Assembly (NCBI GenBank): GCA_025201345.1
Contig: JAIXMG010000001.1
Span: forward strand, 186,001 to 250,000
Length of the DNA stretch: 64,000 nt
Reading direction: 5' to 3'
Source of the DNA: Thamnidium elegans
Taxonomy: Eukaryota; Mucoromycota; Mucoromycetes; Mucorales; Mucoraceae
This document shows positions 36,778-49,789 of this stretch, piece after piece. The position numbers and the translations under genes were made by a program. A model generated the notes under the pieces. That model was given only the letters and a program-made list of their open reading frames with translations. It had not been told where the DNA came from and searched no databases. Position 1 is the stretch's first letter. Each line of letters begins with the position of its first letter.

Positions 36778-38542
36778 ACCGCTGTTTAATATGTACATTT
36801 ATAATTTTTTTTTTCATGTCATTTTTCTGGATTAAAAAGACTGTAATAAAATAAATAACTATATAAATATAAAGCTAAGCCAGTTCAACGGGCGTATAGC
36901 ATCTGTGCAGATTGCCGTGAAGGAGAGAAGGGGGCAAATCGTTTTTGTTAGGTTAAAAAAATTATTAAGGGAGTTTTTTACTCTTCGTAAATTTCTAGCT
37001 TGTCTAATCATTTTATATTCATCGCAAGCAAAATCTTCCAACAATACACGCACATGTTAGAGAGTTTTTTTGTTGTCGTAAAACTAGAGTTTACCTAGTT
37101 TAGTTAAGGGGTCGGAGAGGAAGAAATAACTATCTTCGACCGTGGTTGTATCCAAGATATCATTTTCTTGTCACGTTGGTAACTAACTTCTTTTTATAGC
37201 TGTTATGCAGCTCTTTAGTTGATGATAACAACCTTTCGGCTGTAAAATATACTTGATCTATAATAACGTTGTTTCTTTCCGACTCGGTTAAAGGATCGTT
37301 GCGATATTTCCCAATGCTGGATTGTATCATACTACAATGCTCCAAAAGCTATTTTTTTTTTTTGCATTAATATCTACTACATAAACGATATAATATATAC
37401 CAGATGTTATAATTGTGTCAGTATAGTCAGGCGATGTTGCAGTAAAGCGATTTCTATAGATCTTATTGAGAAATGTTATGTGATCGTCCAGGCAATTGAT
37501 CACTCGTTTCTTCGTGGCTTCCGTATAGGGAGTTTAAAGCAAAATATTCTTGGTTTGGTTATATCCATCAAGTGCATGGCAGTACAGTCCTTCAAAAGCA
37601 GTAGTATTCGTTTCTTCTTTCACAATTTCTTGGAAATGATACGTCTTGCTATGCGATATACACTATGGTTATATCTTTAGTAAATAATACTTTTATTAGT
37701 ATACTGGTTTCTAAAGGAAATCTTGATACACGGTCATTAGTTTTCGCTTACCTTTACGGGTGAACATTATTCTAAGACGAACCGTATCGGTTTGTACGAA
37801 GACAGAAAGTATATATATAAAAAAAAAGCAAAAGCAAAGTAATAAATGAAAAAAAAAAAGAAAAAGACTTGTTAAAAAAGGATGGAATAAATATAGTAAT
37901 AAAAATACGGCTTACTTTTTTGGCAAATAGAACTGTGTATCAAGAATTCTTTTGTTTTCTTTTATCTTTTACTTTCCCCCCTTTTTTTTTCTCACTTCAG
38001 TTTATACTTAAAGGCTGATTTCGATGGTAAACATACTTTGAATATCTTGAGCGAGTGTCTAACGTTTTTTTTTTCCAGACCTTATTTTTTTTTGGGGTTC
38101 TTTGATATTTTGATATAGTCCTTGAATGCTGATGTAGTATTTCTTAAGGTATAATTTTTACATATCACTTATTGATATCAACAGACATTTATTTATTCCT
38201 TTATATATATACGTAGAGATAGACCCACTCAGCCATATGCATTGATTTTTTTATGGGCAAATTCAATGATGCCAGTTATTTCTATCAAACAGTTTCTGAT
38301 AGAAGTAAGTTGTTATAAGTCATATATAAAACGAACAAAAAAAAACAGATAAATGATATAAGATAAAATTAAAAAATAAAGTCCCTCCATTCCTTAAATT
38401 TAAAATAAAAAAATTTGCATGCATAATGGTTACTAAATATTAAAAAATAATTTCTGAATAGTTCTTCAAAGTCGCTGAAAGGATATTATGTCACTTTTTA
38501 TTTCATAAAGAAAAAGAGAAAAAAAAAGAGGTGGTTATAATG
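36778..38542. other. Gene-poor stretch with a decayed coding region
   Basis: No intact gene. A minus-strand relic occupies about 36859-37770 (described separately). 37770-38542 shows only AT-rich sequence, poly-A runs and the likely 3' region of the Rab-GAP gene. Confidence 0.5.
36859..37770 (-). pseudogene. Decayed protein-coding remnant, unidentified
   Basis: Reading the minus strand from about 37640 to 37160, one frame is nearly continuous (YHFQEIVKEETNTTAFEGLY, then PYTEATKKRVINCLDDHITF, then QSSIGKYRNDPLTESERNNV) but is broken by two stops. A further segment at 37053-36859 (DFACDEYKMIRQARNLRRVK) continues the same character. Upstream, an ATG with a GTAAGC donor (MFTRK) lies near 37758. 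The amino-acid composition is that of a real protein, not random AT-rich translation. I cannot place it in a family; a transposon-derived frame is one possibility. Confidence 0.35.
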
Positions 38543-39759
38543 TTAAATGTCAAAATGGACCCATTCATCCATAAGTGTATCCATCTCAACTTGTTCATTC
38601 TCACCATTATTTCGCATAGAAGCAGTAGAAGAAGATCTTTGTCTACCAGAGGGACTACTACTACCACTATTGGAAGCTAACGAAGCAGTCGACTGTTGTT
38701 TAGATAAAGGAGAATATAATTTAGGTGCTTCCTTTGCTAGTTTTTGACCATCAGCAAACAAGTTTTCAAACAATTCTCTTCCTAGACTCTTTTGGCGATC
38801 AGCAGCAGACTTGACTACCTTGAAACTGTTTGTAAATCCATGATCGAATAACATTTCTAGTGATTCGTTGGTAAGCACAACCATACGGAACGAAGGTAAG
38901 GTGATATCTACAATATCACATAGCATAGAATCTTCTAGTTGCTTGAGACGTTGGCGGAAAGATTGTCCATCGGCTGTCATGGTTAAATCTGCTAATTGGT
39001 GGGTTAAAGTGCTTTCATTGGGTTGGTCTCCTTTAGCTATATCAGATTGCTCGCAGCTATGAACAACTAGACTTGTCACTGCGTCCCAAGCGATATCTGT
39101 GTCTTTTAACATACACAAAAGCCAATAAAGTTCTTTACTCATGTTGATAATATCATGACCAGTTAATACGTTATCTGAGTCTTCATCGTAAATTTTAAAG
39201 AACCAATCCATATGAGACATAAGATCCTAAACTCAACATTAATAAACAAGTATATATATATATAAAAAGAGGGAAAGTACTTACACCATGTAAAATTTCA
39301 TCCATACCAATAATAGCTCTTTGAAAATCAATTAAATTATCAGAAGCATCATTTACAAACGATCGATAAATACGATCAATAAAACTATTACATATGTCTC
39401 TTGCCATATTTTCATCTAAACTATCACTAGCAGGTCTTGGTTTTGCCCAAGAGGCCATAGACGCAAGCATACTTTGAAAGGTCTCTCGGTCCATTTTTGA
39501 TTCGGGTTTACCGCCTACTTCATGATTCGCATAATATAATGCAGCAAAAAATTTATCGTAGATAATTCCAATTTCTTCTTTATCGAATGTAGCTGTATCT
39601 TTCAGGTTACGGATAACAGTACGCTTTGTAAAAGATTCGATACCGGCACCAACTTTTAATTGGTTTTGATTACGGAGTTCGATAATCATTTCTTCAGTTA
39701 CAAGTGAAAATTCTCGATACTGTGCGTGTATAAAATGAGTTTATCAGTATTTTTAAAGC

Positions 39760-39802
<43 letters not shown>

Positions 39803-42621
39803 ACTGCAATCAACATGACTTGATTAAATTTCTATACATACATATATATATATAAAAAAAGAGTATCAAGTTACACTCTTTTTACGCGGAAAATAATAAT
39901 ATATATTTTACTTACAGTTGATTTTATATACCCGTTGCCTTCTGCATTATCCTCACGTTGACCCATACACTGAAAGAAAGATTTCAAGATATCCAAGAAC
40001 GCACCATCATCTCTTGTCTGTAAAAGTTCTTCGCCGTTGATTTTTAAAATAGCCAAACTAAAAATACAGATTAGCTACGTATATAACACCTCCTCTTTTT
40101 TTTCAAAAAAAAAAAAAAGATCCCTTTACCCAATTTGAAATAAAATCCTAGGTCCTTCCATAAACAACATATCTAAAACACGTACAGCAAACTCTAAAGG
40201 CATTGAATTAATATACAAACTTAAAAACCAAGGTAAACAAGCAATAGCTAACTCAACATTGGTTTTTTTAAAATGGTTCCATAATAAAGGCATGGTCTTT
40301 TCTACCAACTGTTCAAATGTAATTTGATCTAATAAAGCACCATACATATTTGTACTGTAGTATCCAGGACACATCCGATCCACCAAGATATGCAGTATCC
40401 AAAACGCTTGTTCTTCCGTAGTGTATATTAAAAGTGCAGATACAACAATATTCATGGCTTGACAGTAGCCTAATTCAGGGTTCTTCCAAGCATATGCAGT
40501 TAACACTCTTCGTAGCCTATCTATACCTTCTGGATCTTGATACCCCGCATACTCTGGTAACGATCTATTTAAATCCTTTTCGATTTCTTCTGTTGAGGTT
40601 GATTTATGATCTTTATACTTTTCAAGTATCTCTTGATATAGACCAGGATGAGAGAACCTTAAATACATGGCACCAGAACTTAGCTCCCAAATTTCACCTC
40701 GTAAAGAATTTGGTAAACCAACTCGAACTAATTTTCCAAACGAAGGTACTTTGACCATGGTTAGGTTTCTTCCGTTTTCTTGAAAGTATATTTTCCATAA
40801 CCTAGTCTTGGTTTTGTCTTTGGATCGTTTTGAGTTTTCAGGGTATCCAAATGTTAATCCTAATCCTCCGGTATTGATATGCGTGTCTATTAAACTTTCA
40901 TGTTTAAACATCTGTTCGGATTCACAGGTTTGTAAGAAAGGTCGAACTCTTTTAAATGAGGGAACCTGCTTTAGTAACAGGTTTTTTAAAGTGTCACAGA
41001 ATTGTTCTGCCTCTATCCTTTCTGCCTATTATTTTTTTAAAAAAAGTGTTATTTTTTTTTACTGTACATTGTTTGCCTCCTCTTTCTTACATGTAATGTA
41101 AACTCGTGCTCTGTTTTATGACAGGTAGTAATAGAAACACCAGATGTATACCCACCCTTATTTAACCTTTCAACACGTTTAATGATATATAAAGGAAACA
41201 CAGCTTTACATTGCGGTAAATGTTGTTGCGGAGCTGGTAATCTATCTTGAGACTCAAAGGTTAAAAAAGTTTGGGACAGATAGATGTGGCCCATCAACAA
41301 CAGATTTCCAGTAGGTACTTGAGAATAAAACGCAGGGTCGCGATCTTTTGCCATATCTTTTGAATAGGTAGCACTCATACCAGTGATTAAATGTTCAGTC
41401 ATGGGTAATCTAAATCTCATACCGAAAGCTTGGTCTCGCTTTTGAGTCGCTAAATCGTGTTTTAATGGACTAACGAGTTGTGTTGAACGACTTTCGGATA
41501 TCTTGGAAAGCTCTTGCAATGAACGTTTATGGTGAAGTTCGGAAGCTGTGAAATCAGCATTATTGGATTGACCGGGTGCTTCTCCGCCAGCATTTTTTAA
41601 CCAGCGTTGCATGGCTTGGCCTGTTAATTGAACTAGTAAATCGTATACTTCATCTCTTTTAAACATATTGGATATATGATACTAGGGGTTTTTATATAAG
41701 TATATATATATGAGGCTAGATTATATAGCTTACCTCTTCTTTATCCTTTGTAACAATCCTTAAACTATCATCAAATATACCTTTTGACCTCTCCTTTTTT
41801 AATTCTTGAATATCCTTTAATTCAATCAAGACTTTTGTTTCTGCACCCAGTAGGAAGGAATGAAATCCAATGTAATTCTCACTCATATATAACCATCCTT
41901 GTCTTCCATTATAAGCACACGAATAGTCTTTTTTCTTTTTAGTATCTTTCTCTCTCTCTCTCTCTGTACAACATAAAAAAAAATACTTACAGCTAACAAA
42001 TCGTTCAGAATGGGGTATATCAAATATCTGCTTAAAAGTTCTGGAAGCATTTCTAACATTTTGATCGGATGAAAGTTCATCAGACCCGAACTCAATTGTT
42101 GTAACTACCATTTCAATTTTGTCAGATACCCATTTTTCCTTATCTAACGGATGATCAATATATCCTAATTCGGGCATCATGTTTTTCTCTATCCAATTCC
42201 AAGCTGTATTAATGACTTTATCTGATTCTGCTACGGCAATTTGAAGGCACATGGTATTTACTTCTCTTTGAAATAAGATACGATACGGTGGTAGCTTTGT
42301 ATCAAAACTACATATAAAACAGTGTTCAGAATTCAAACGCTATAGTCTATTCTATTTATCCTTACACGCTGGCAATTGTACTAAGCAAGTTTCGAAATAT
42401 TGGGTTTCCTGGCGAAGACGATTTTTGTAACAAAAAGTTGTTCTTTTGTAAAATGGTTGTCCAGAAAGGATTTAAAGTTGTGTCGGTTGGTGTAGGTAAT
42501 GTAAATACCTACGCTCAAAAAAAAGGAAGGGAAGGTTTAGTAAAAAGAGTTCTTTCTTTTTCTTTTCTTTTTTCTTTACATTTTGTGGTACACCTGCTGT
42601 AGATGCATGGAATTCAGTCAT
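38543..42621 (-). CDS. GYP2: GRAM-TBC Rab GTPase-activating protein (Gyp2/TBC1D9-like)
   Basis: Ten exons (42621-42580, 42508-42366, 42307-41991, 41927-41734, 41681-41091, 41025-40130, 40057-39916, 39831-39805, 39719-39285, 39226-38543) join in frame to 1156 aa. GRAM 1 includes SYYSCAYNGRQGWLYMSENY; GRAM 2 includes GHIYLSQTFLTFESQ. The TBC domain runs from about GLPNSLRGEIWELSSGAMY, with the catalytic Arg-finger motif (IEKDLNRSLPEY) and Gln-finger motif (LGYCQAMN). An EF-hand-like loop (YDEDSDNVLTGHD) and a Ser-rich tail follow. It stimulates GTP hydrolysis by Rab GTPases in vesicle traffic. Exon 8 is a 27-nt microexon (KFNQVMLIA) bordered by an intron containing a 40-nt homopolymer. Confidence 0.93.
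39759..39798. repeat. 40-nt homopolymer (T on plus strand)
   Basis: Uninterrupted T40 on the plus strand, A40 on the coding strand, lying inside the intron just downstream of the 27-nt microexon of the Rab-GAP gene. Confidence 0.9.
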
Positions 42622-44853
42622 TTAATCTCCAGTTGTTTAAAAGAAGAAAAAGAGCGACGGATAAAAGCAAAAGAATAGGTATTACAGACGGAGTGTAAAA
42701 AAATAAAATTTGCCATTTTGAAGACAAGACGTCAAATATAATTTACCTGTATCTGGATTTACTCTATCAATACCTTTTCCGTCATTGCGAAGAAGTATTT
42801 GTTTCGAAAACCTTCGTTACTAGTAAATGAGAGTGTTTAAACGTGCTTGCTCGACCGATATGGCGGAAATTCAACACGGCTGCCAAGTCTCTCTATATAA
42901 TTATTTGAGCGAGGCGTGTCTTACAATAAATAAATAAAATAATAGTTATTGTATTTATACGTTAAAAGAGGCTGTCTAATAGCTAATAACATAACTGTTT
43001 TACAGCGTTAATTAGCTGGCTATTAACTTTTACTAAAAGAATAACAGGTTAATAAATGATATCTAAACACATAGAAACAGTATCTAAATAGTAATCGAAA
43101 GCGGATATATAGCTTGTATATATCAACAGGGATGATGTTTTATATTAATCTATTAAATAGACTGAAAACCCTTGCTTTTTTTTTTTAGCATTCTTCATTT
43201 ACCCTTCCCTCGTATCGACTCATGGAATTCGATATTACCGGCAGTCCAATCCCCCATAACAAGAATGCAATCCTTGTCAAATGTATCCCTTGGCTTTTTT
43301 TTTTGAAAGTCGGTTATCAAATTGCTTCATGTCTTGCAACTTCCGAAACCTTTTTTGGTTTTGGTCCTCTCTAATTACTGGTATAACGGTAAATATTATC
43401 ATCCTTTTTTTTCGATTTTCATGCCGTTACAAACAGCTGCAAGACATTAGCCTTGTTTGTGATTATCGGTACCAAAAGGTAGACCTTTAAAAAGATGCAT
43501 ATATAAAAAGTTAAGAAAGAAACGTGATTTACTCTAAAAAAAATTTGATTTGAATATTTATAGGTCTTTTTGCTCATGCAACTTGTTGTTACAACTTGTT
43601 TCACGAAAGAAGGTTAAAAAAAGTACGCAACACTTTTTTTTTTTTGCCTGAAAGTGTAAGTATCAAAAAGTACAAGTATAGCGTAAAACAATACGATATT
43701 TGCGTTATAGTATGTTATCTTCTTTTTTTGCGCTTTTTGTCATTTAATTTAGTTTTCAAGATATTCACGACACTCAGATGGGGTTTATCGATTGTTTATG
43801 TTGTTGTCAAAATTAATAGCTTGTTTATTTTTTTATTTCGTGTAACAAGTTCCTTTTTTACGCACCTGAACACGGATAAGTGAAAATGAAAAAAGTAATT
43901 ATTTCAAATGACTTTCTTTTTTTTTATATATATATAGAAAGGTTGTACAGAGATATAATGATAACAAGGTAAAAAAAAAAAAAAAAAAAAAAAAAAGGAA
44001 AATACGTAAAGGGATCAGTAGATTGTAACTGAGGCATTTTTCTTATTGCGGTAATAAAGAGTTTCAAGGACCCAACTCTATTTATAGTATAATATTGTAC
44101 TGAACGTCTATCCTTTTATTACTTGCAACAAAATTCAAGCTATTGTAATTGCTCTTTACTCCATATGACTATTTCTAAAACGTGAGTATGTATGTACCTG
44201 AATAAGGGTATAATAAGCAGTAATGAGAATGTACTTTTTGTAAAGTAAATATTTGTTTGGTTTCAGTGAAAATAAATAAATAATCACAATCATAATCAAT
44301 CTAGACTTCTTAAAAAGATAAAGTAGCGTGTCTTTTATCTCTTAACAAAAAGACAGGTGAAAGAGTTGATTACGCTATCTTCCTATAACATGTTTAGAGT
44401 CTACGACGGGTTCCAAACGTAAAGGTTAGTGGCGAACAAAAAAAAAAAAAAAAAAACATTCTATGCGCTCTACGCATACTGTTTGTAATTTTGTTTGAAC
44501 AATGATTTCTTTGTTAGTGATGGATTTGCAATATAATAGATAAATAACAATTACGTACAAAAAAAATGAAATATTTACATCAGCAAAAAAAAAAAGAAAA
44601 AAAAGGCTCATGTCTAATAAATAAGAAAAAACAAGGTGATTATTTTTTATTAGATATAAGATTGTTAAAGAGGTTATTGTATAGTATAACTGTCAATTAT
44701 TGTATTGTAACTGACAAGGTAACATACAAAGTTAGATCGGATGTAATATGACGTATAAAATGAGGTACAAATATGCGTGATAAAAAAGTCTATTTGTTTC
44801 CTTTTCAAGGCAGATATTAGAGTGGTACAAATTTAAAACACATTCTCTTATCT

Positions 44854-44899
<46 letters not shown>

Positions 44900-44936
44900 C
44901 GTTCTTTTTTCTTTAGCACTTACACTAATAATAATA
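42622..44936. other. Intergenic, 2.3 kb, no intact gene seen
   Basis: AT-rich with several homopolymers. A 50-codon frame starting at 43222 (MEFDITGSPIPHNKNAILVK) has a GC-richer, coding-like start but decays into poly-Phe/Leu; it is likely a relic. Nothing else recognisable. The last part is a T42 tract and pyrimidine-rich leader for the next gene. Confidence 0.5.
44858..44899. repeat. Poly-T tract (42 nt) in a promoter
   Basis: Uninterrupted T42 ending 38 bp before the ATG at 44937, so within the promoter or 5' leader of that gene. Confidence 0.9.
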
Positions 44937-45740
44937 ATGGGTCACCACCATAAAGCAGCTTCATGCTCTGCTATTCCTTCCTTTCAGTCTTTTAGTTCAG
45001 TTTCAAGTAATGCAACACATGTCGCTAGTCTTGATTTATTTGATCAAGAATTCCATAAAACACAACAATCTAATGTAAATAGATCCCTTCGACCTTCAAT
45101 AACAAAAAGTTTTAGTCAATTATCTGTTTCTTCAGAGCAACCATCCTTCCCATTACCTTCGTTTTGTTTATATTCTAATAGAGCACTTACAGATGAATAT
45201 GGACCAGAATCGGATATTATACAATTTTTGGCTCCTGTGTCAGCTATATTAGAAGAACGATTACCCATGTTTGTTGGTGTATTACAATCATTATTTACAG
45301 TAGTTAATGATATGCCTTTTAATAATCAAGATAGTGATCAAGAAACCGATAATGAAGAAGAGGATGATGATACAGATGATGATGATGATGATGATGAACC
45401 TACTAGTCAATTATCAAATAAAGATGCACCGTTTACAATTATCGGTTTAAATACAATGAAGTTAGCTATCTGGAATAATATGTACAATAATGTTGTCGAT
45501 AAAGATATATATGAAAATGATTTAAGTTTAGTGGTCATCGTATCAGCTGAACTGACAGACGATACTATAATAGAAAATATGAATTTACTTCGCAATTCTG
45601 TTACTTCCTCTTCTACGTCGGTTAATGTAAGTTTGATTTTGTTTATTTATTTATTTTTACTTATTTATTTTTAGGTCACTGCAAATCAAATGGGAGAGCA
45701 GCTAATCCCGTTAGTTGAATATTGGTTTGATACGCAATAA
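44937..45740 (+). CDS. Conserved-looking protein of unknown function
   Basis: Exons 44937-45626 and 45675-45740 give 251 aa. The N-terminal 75 residues are Ser-rich and disordered. A folded segment follows (SDIIQFLAPVSAILEERLPM, then FVGVLQSLFTVVNDMPF). A run of Asp/Glu (about residues 135-160) interrupts it. A second folded part (APFTIIGLNTMKLAIWNNMY ... SLVVIVSAELTDDTI) ends in QLIPLVEYWFDTQ. No signal peptide or membrane segment. I do not recognise the family; the acidic loop inside a globular domain is the only distinctive trait. The next gene starts 131 bp downstream on the same strand. Confidence 0.6.
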
Positions 45741-45871
45741 AAGGAAAAAAAAAAACGGAGTTTTATTAAAGACTTTTTTTTGTTTTTGTTTACATCACTA
45801 CTCATTTTTATTTCCCTTTCTCTTCCTGTACATATAATAAAACCTATTAAAAAAAAAAAAAAAAAAAAAAA

Positions 45872-46296
45872 ATGACGGCACAACAACATTCTACTACTGC
45901 ACAACAACATTCTACTGCACAGTTATTTCATATTCCTCCACAATCTACTGATTCAGCAATGTTACAATGGGTACAAGACGAGATTCAAAGAGAGTCCAAG
46001 AAAAGAAGGCGTTCCATAGACCACAACGATTTATTAATACCACCGCAAAAATCACCCCGTAAAAATGATGATCAAAGTAAGTTATATTCTATTTTTTATA
46101 TTATTTCTTTTTCTAATTTTTTTTATTATTATTATTAGTAGAGCAATTGATCGACACGCTTAAACCTAATCAGAATGATATTTTATTAGCCTATAAAAGG
46201 ATATGGAATAACCTCGATTTAAATTCATCTGCTGATGCTAGTTTAGAGCCCTTTGTTTGGCGTAAAATAAGAGAATACCAACAACAAAATAAATAA
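45872..46296 (+). CDS. Small nuclear-type protein of unknown function
   Basis: Exons 45872-46076 and 46139-46296 join in frame to 120 aa. The N-terminus has a tandem duplication (TAQQHST twice). A basic stretch (KKRRRS) in a helix could be a nuclear localisation signal. The C-terminal half is helical with aromatic residues (LLAYKRIWNNLDLNSS, FVWRKIREYQQQNK). An A22 run lies immediately before the ATG. No family recognised. The start is supported by the A-rich leader and the in-frame join; the frame cannot extend upstream because the leader is poly-A. Confidence 0.55.
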
Positions 46297-47185
46297 AATC
46301 TTTCTTTGTAAAAAGTGGTAAAATTGATAACTAAACCATTTTTTGTTTAAATGGAATCCCACAGCGTGTGAGTCCATGGTTAACTATATTCAGGGCAATG
46401 AAAAACCAGTGTGCATGTGGTATGCGAATATTGCATAAATTATATTCTGGTTTTTAAAATAAAAAAATGGGGTTTAAAAATGGTGTATATGTATTTAATT
46501 GCATTAGACAGCCTTAGATGTATTTATAGCATTACGATAAAATGGCACGTCGACACAGAAAAGTACTTTTTTTTTGACGTGTAATATAAATAAATAAACA
46601 TTAAGCTTATGTCATTTCAAGTCAAATATACACTTTTTTTTCGCTAACCAAAAGGCTCGAAATTACCATTTTAAAGTCAAAGAAGATTTGACGAAATATA
46701 TCTCCTTTTTAGAAATACTGTGGTACAGTGACAGTAAATTATTTCCCTTTTATTTTTTATAATTAAACTTGGGGTTAAAAAAATATTTCTTTATCTGGGG
46801 TATAATCTGTTTAGTAGTAGATAAGCTAAATAATTGTATTTGTACGTATAAACTAGAATAGGTATACAAAAGAAAGTGTACATGTATATATATAGTTAGA
46901 TAGTGATCCAAGAAAAACCAAGCAAATCACATGTGGTACTTCTCCCCCCACAATTTAAAGAAAAAGAAAAAATGAGTGGTTAAAGGTGCACAACGATCAA
47001 TACATGTGAAATCGTTAGTGCGCTGATTTTGAGTGGGGAGGAAAAAAAATCAGACCCCATAGTGTCAATGTCATTTCTGTGATACAATGATAAAATTAAA
47101 AAGCCTATAAAGGCATTGTAAAACATTTTCTTTTTCTTTTTTTCTCATCAACATAAACGCGTTTTTTTTTCTTCTTTACAAAAAT
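46297..47185. other. Intergenic, P450 upstream region
   Basis: About 0.9 kb without coding exons. TATAAA occurs at 47106, 80 bp before the P450 ATG, followed by T/C-rich sequence. A CCCC step (46940-46950) stands out in otherwise AT-rich DNA. Confidence 0.5.
47106..47111 (+). promoter_or_regulatory. TATA box of the P450 gene
   Basis: TATAAA, as CCTATAAAGG, 80 bp before the ATG, with a pyrimidine-rich tract between. Confidence 0.45.
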
Positions 47186-49012
47186 ATGACAACAACAAGT
47201 AATCCAATTTTTCAATATATGGGTGGTGCCGCCTTAGCAGGTGTAGCTTTATTAGGTGCTGTTTATAATGATCGCGCTGTATTTGATGAAAGACGTAAAG
47301 GTATCAAGACTCAAGCTGGTTGGCCTTTAGTTGGTAACTTGCCACTTTTGATTCAATATAAAGATCAAATGCATGATTTTTTATTGGCTGGATTTAATGA
47401 ATTAGATGAAATGACACTGTAAATATCTTTTATATTTTTTAAAAGCAAAGTAAATTAACAAAATGTGATTATATAGCACTATGTCTGCTCTCGGTATTCC
47501 TCGTCACATTGCTACATTGGACCCTCAAAATGTAGAACATTTATTGAAACGTAAGTTTTGATGATGTGTACCAATCAAAAATATCTTATGTAACATATAT
47601 ATATATATATAGATAATTTTGAGAATTATATCAAGGGACCTGAATTCCATGCTTCCATGGTAGATATGTTTGGTAATGGTATTTTCAATGCTAATGGTGA
47701 AGATTGGAAATACCAACGTAAAACTGCTAGTCATATCTTTAACGTCAAGAATTTCAGAGACCAATTCACAGAGTAATTATTAAAATATACGTATCATGAT
47801 ACTTTTGTACTTACTCTCTCTCTCCCTTGCTAATTTCAGTGTCTTTATAGAAGAAATCGATTTTATGTCAAGTCATATTTGGGATAAAGCCGCAAAAGAA
47901 AATCAAGTAGTTGATTTTCATGAAGTCATGTTCAAGTTTACACTTGATTCCTTTATTTTGTAAGTATACAGAATAAATTCCTCTCCACCATTTTAACTCA
48001 TAATTATTTTAGATTAGGATTTGGTGTTCACTTACACGCTCAAGCAACTGAAGGGAAAGTTCCTTTTGCTGCTGCATTTGATGAAGCACAAAAGACCACT
48101 TTCCAACGTTTTGTCAATCCTATCTGGCCAATCACGGAACGTATTATGAGTATTACCATGCCTTGGAAACAAAGTATGAGCAAAAACTTAAATGTCGTTG
48201 ATACCTTTGCTAGAGAAGTAACAGAAAAGAGACGAGTTCAAATTGCTAATGGTGAAGTACATAAAGATTTATTATCTCGTTTTATGGACGCTCGTAACGC
48301 AAAAGGAGAACTCTTAAATAATGATGAACTTCGTGATACTGTCTTAAACTTTGTAGTTGCTGGTCGTGATACTACTGCTCAAGCACTCTCTTGGACATTT
48401 TATATGTTACTTTGTCATTCTCGTGTAGAAGAAAAGTTGTTGAATGAAATTAACCAATATATTACTGATGATGTGATGCATGATTCAGCTGCATTATATG
48501 AAGTTATTAAGGATATGACATATGCTCATGCTGTATTCTATGAAGTCTTAAGACTCTATCCTTCTGTACCTTTAAATCAAAAGTATGCTTTAAATGATGA
48601 TATCTGGCCAGATGGTACTCAAATTCGTAAAGGTGATTATATCTTGTGGTGTCCTTATGCACAAGGTCGTAGTGAAAAGGTGTGGGGTTCTGATGCTAAA
48701 GTATTTAGACCTGAACGTTGGATTAAAGAAAATGGTGATCTTAAGAGAGAATCTCAAGGACAATGGCCTGGTAAGATATACTTTATTTTCTATGCAATAC
48801 AAAAATACTAATTATATATTATATTAGCTTTCCATGCTGGACCTAGAGTATGCTTGGGTCAAAACTTGGCTACTTTAGAAGCTTTAGTTGCAATTATTTT
48901 CCTTGTCAAGAGATACAAGTTTAGCCTGGTTGCTGGACAAGATATCACATATCAAGTATCATTAACTTTACCCATGTTGAATGGTATGAAAGTAATGGTT
49001 CAAAAGCGTTAA
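47186..49012 (+). CDS. Cytochrome P450 (CYP509-like)
   Basis: Six exons (47186-47418, 47477-47550, 47613-47772, 47840-47959, 48013-48770, 48828-49012) encode 509 aa. An N-terminal membrane anchor (GGAALAGVALLGAVYN) precedes the proline-rich GWPLVGNLPLL. Helix C carries WKYQRKTASHIF. The oxygen-binding I-helix motif is VVAGRDTTAQALSW. The K-helix ExxR is EVLR, the meander has FRPERW, and the heme-binding loop is FHAGPRVCLGQ with the axial Cys. It is an ER-bound monooxygenase. The sequence style fits the CYP509 family common in Mucorales, but that subfamily assignment is from memory of conserved motifs. Substrate is unknown. Transcript end lies within 120 bp of the next gene. Confidence 0.93.
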
Positions 49013-49131
49013 ATAAAAAACACGTGCGGCAATTTAAAAAGTGTATTTTTTAAATTACACATATTTTTTTTTTGTGTACTTGTATATTTTCTCTTGTTCT
49101 TTTCTCTCTCGTATTTTTTTTTTTCAGTTAA

Positions 49132-49789
49132 ATGGTACTAATATATAAATGTACACAGCAACAACAAAGTATTAAAAAAAAATTACATTATAATTGAATT
49201 TTTTTTTTTTTTTTTTTTAGCTTAGGTTTATTCTAGTTCAAAATCGTCAAGGTAAAACGAGATTAGCAAAATGGTATGTTCCTTATGAGGATGAAGAAAA
49301 AATAAAGCTTAAGGGAGAAGTTCATCGACTTATTGCACCGAGAGATCAAAAGCATCAAAGTAACTTTGTTGAGGTAGAGTGAACAACTGCATATAAAAAA
49401 AAACTGGCTTTTTTTTTAATTGTTATATAGTTTCGAAATTATAAAATTGTATATCGTCGTTATGCTGGACTCTTCTTTTGTGTTTGTGTAGATGCTAACG
49501 ATAACGAGTTATCGTATTTAGAAGCTATTCATTTTTTTGTAGAGGTGTTGGACGCATTCTTTGGAAATGTCTGTGAATTAGATTTAGTATTCAATTTTTA
49601 CAAGGTAACGGGGATGTAACTGAGATGAAGTTACTTTTTTTTTTTTTTAAAAAAAAAAAAGCGAGAAACTGATAGAGAAAATAATAGGTATATGCTATTT
49701 TGGATGAAGTGTTTTTAGCTGGTGAAATTGAAGAGACTAGTAAAAATGTTGTCTTGACAAGACTTGATCATTTAGATAAATTAGAATAG
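49132..49789 (+). CDS. APS2: AP-2 complex sigma subunit
   Basis: Exons 49132-49134, 49221-49373, 49431-49604 and 49688-49789 give 143 aa, matching the family's 142-143. The first exon is the start codon alone: ATG|GTACTA, an 86-nt intron, then CTTAGG, giving [20 protein letters not shown]. Downstream are [60 protein letters not shown]. The small chain of the clathrin adaptor AP-2 stabilises the core that binds cargo at the plasma membrane. The block [18 protein letters not shown] fits the sigma-2 type rather than sigma-1. Confidence 0.93.

Noticed and set aside
42960..43060. Inverted-repeat-like CTAATAGC / AATTAGCTGGCTATTAA stretch as a transposon end
   Set aside because: Arms are short and imperfect, no target duplication or coding remnant nearby.
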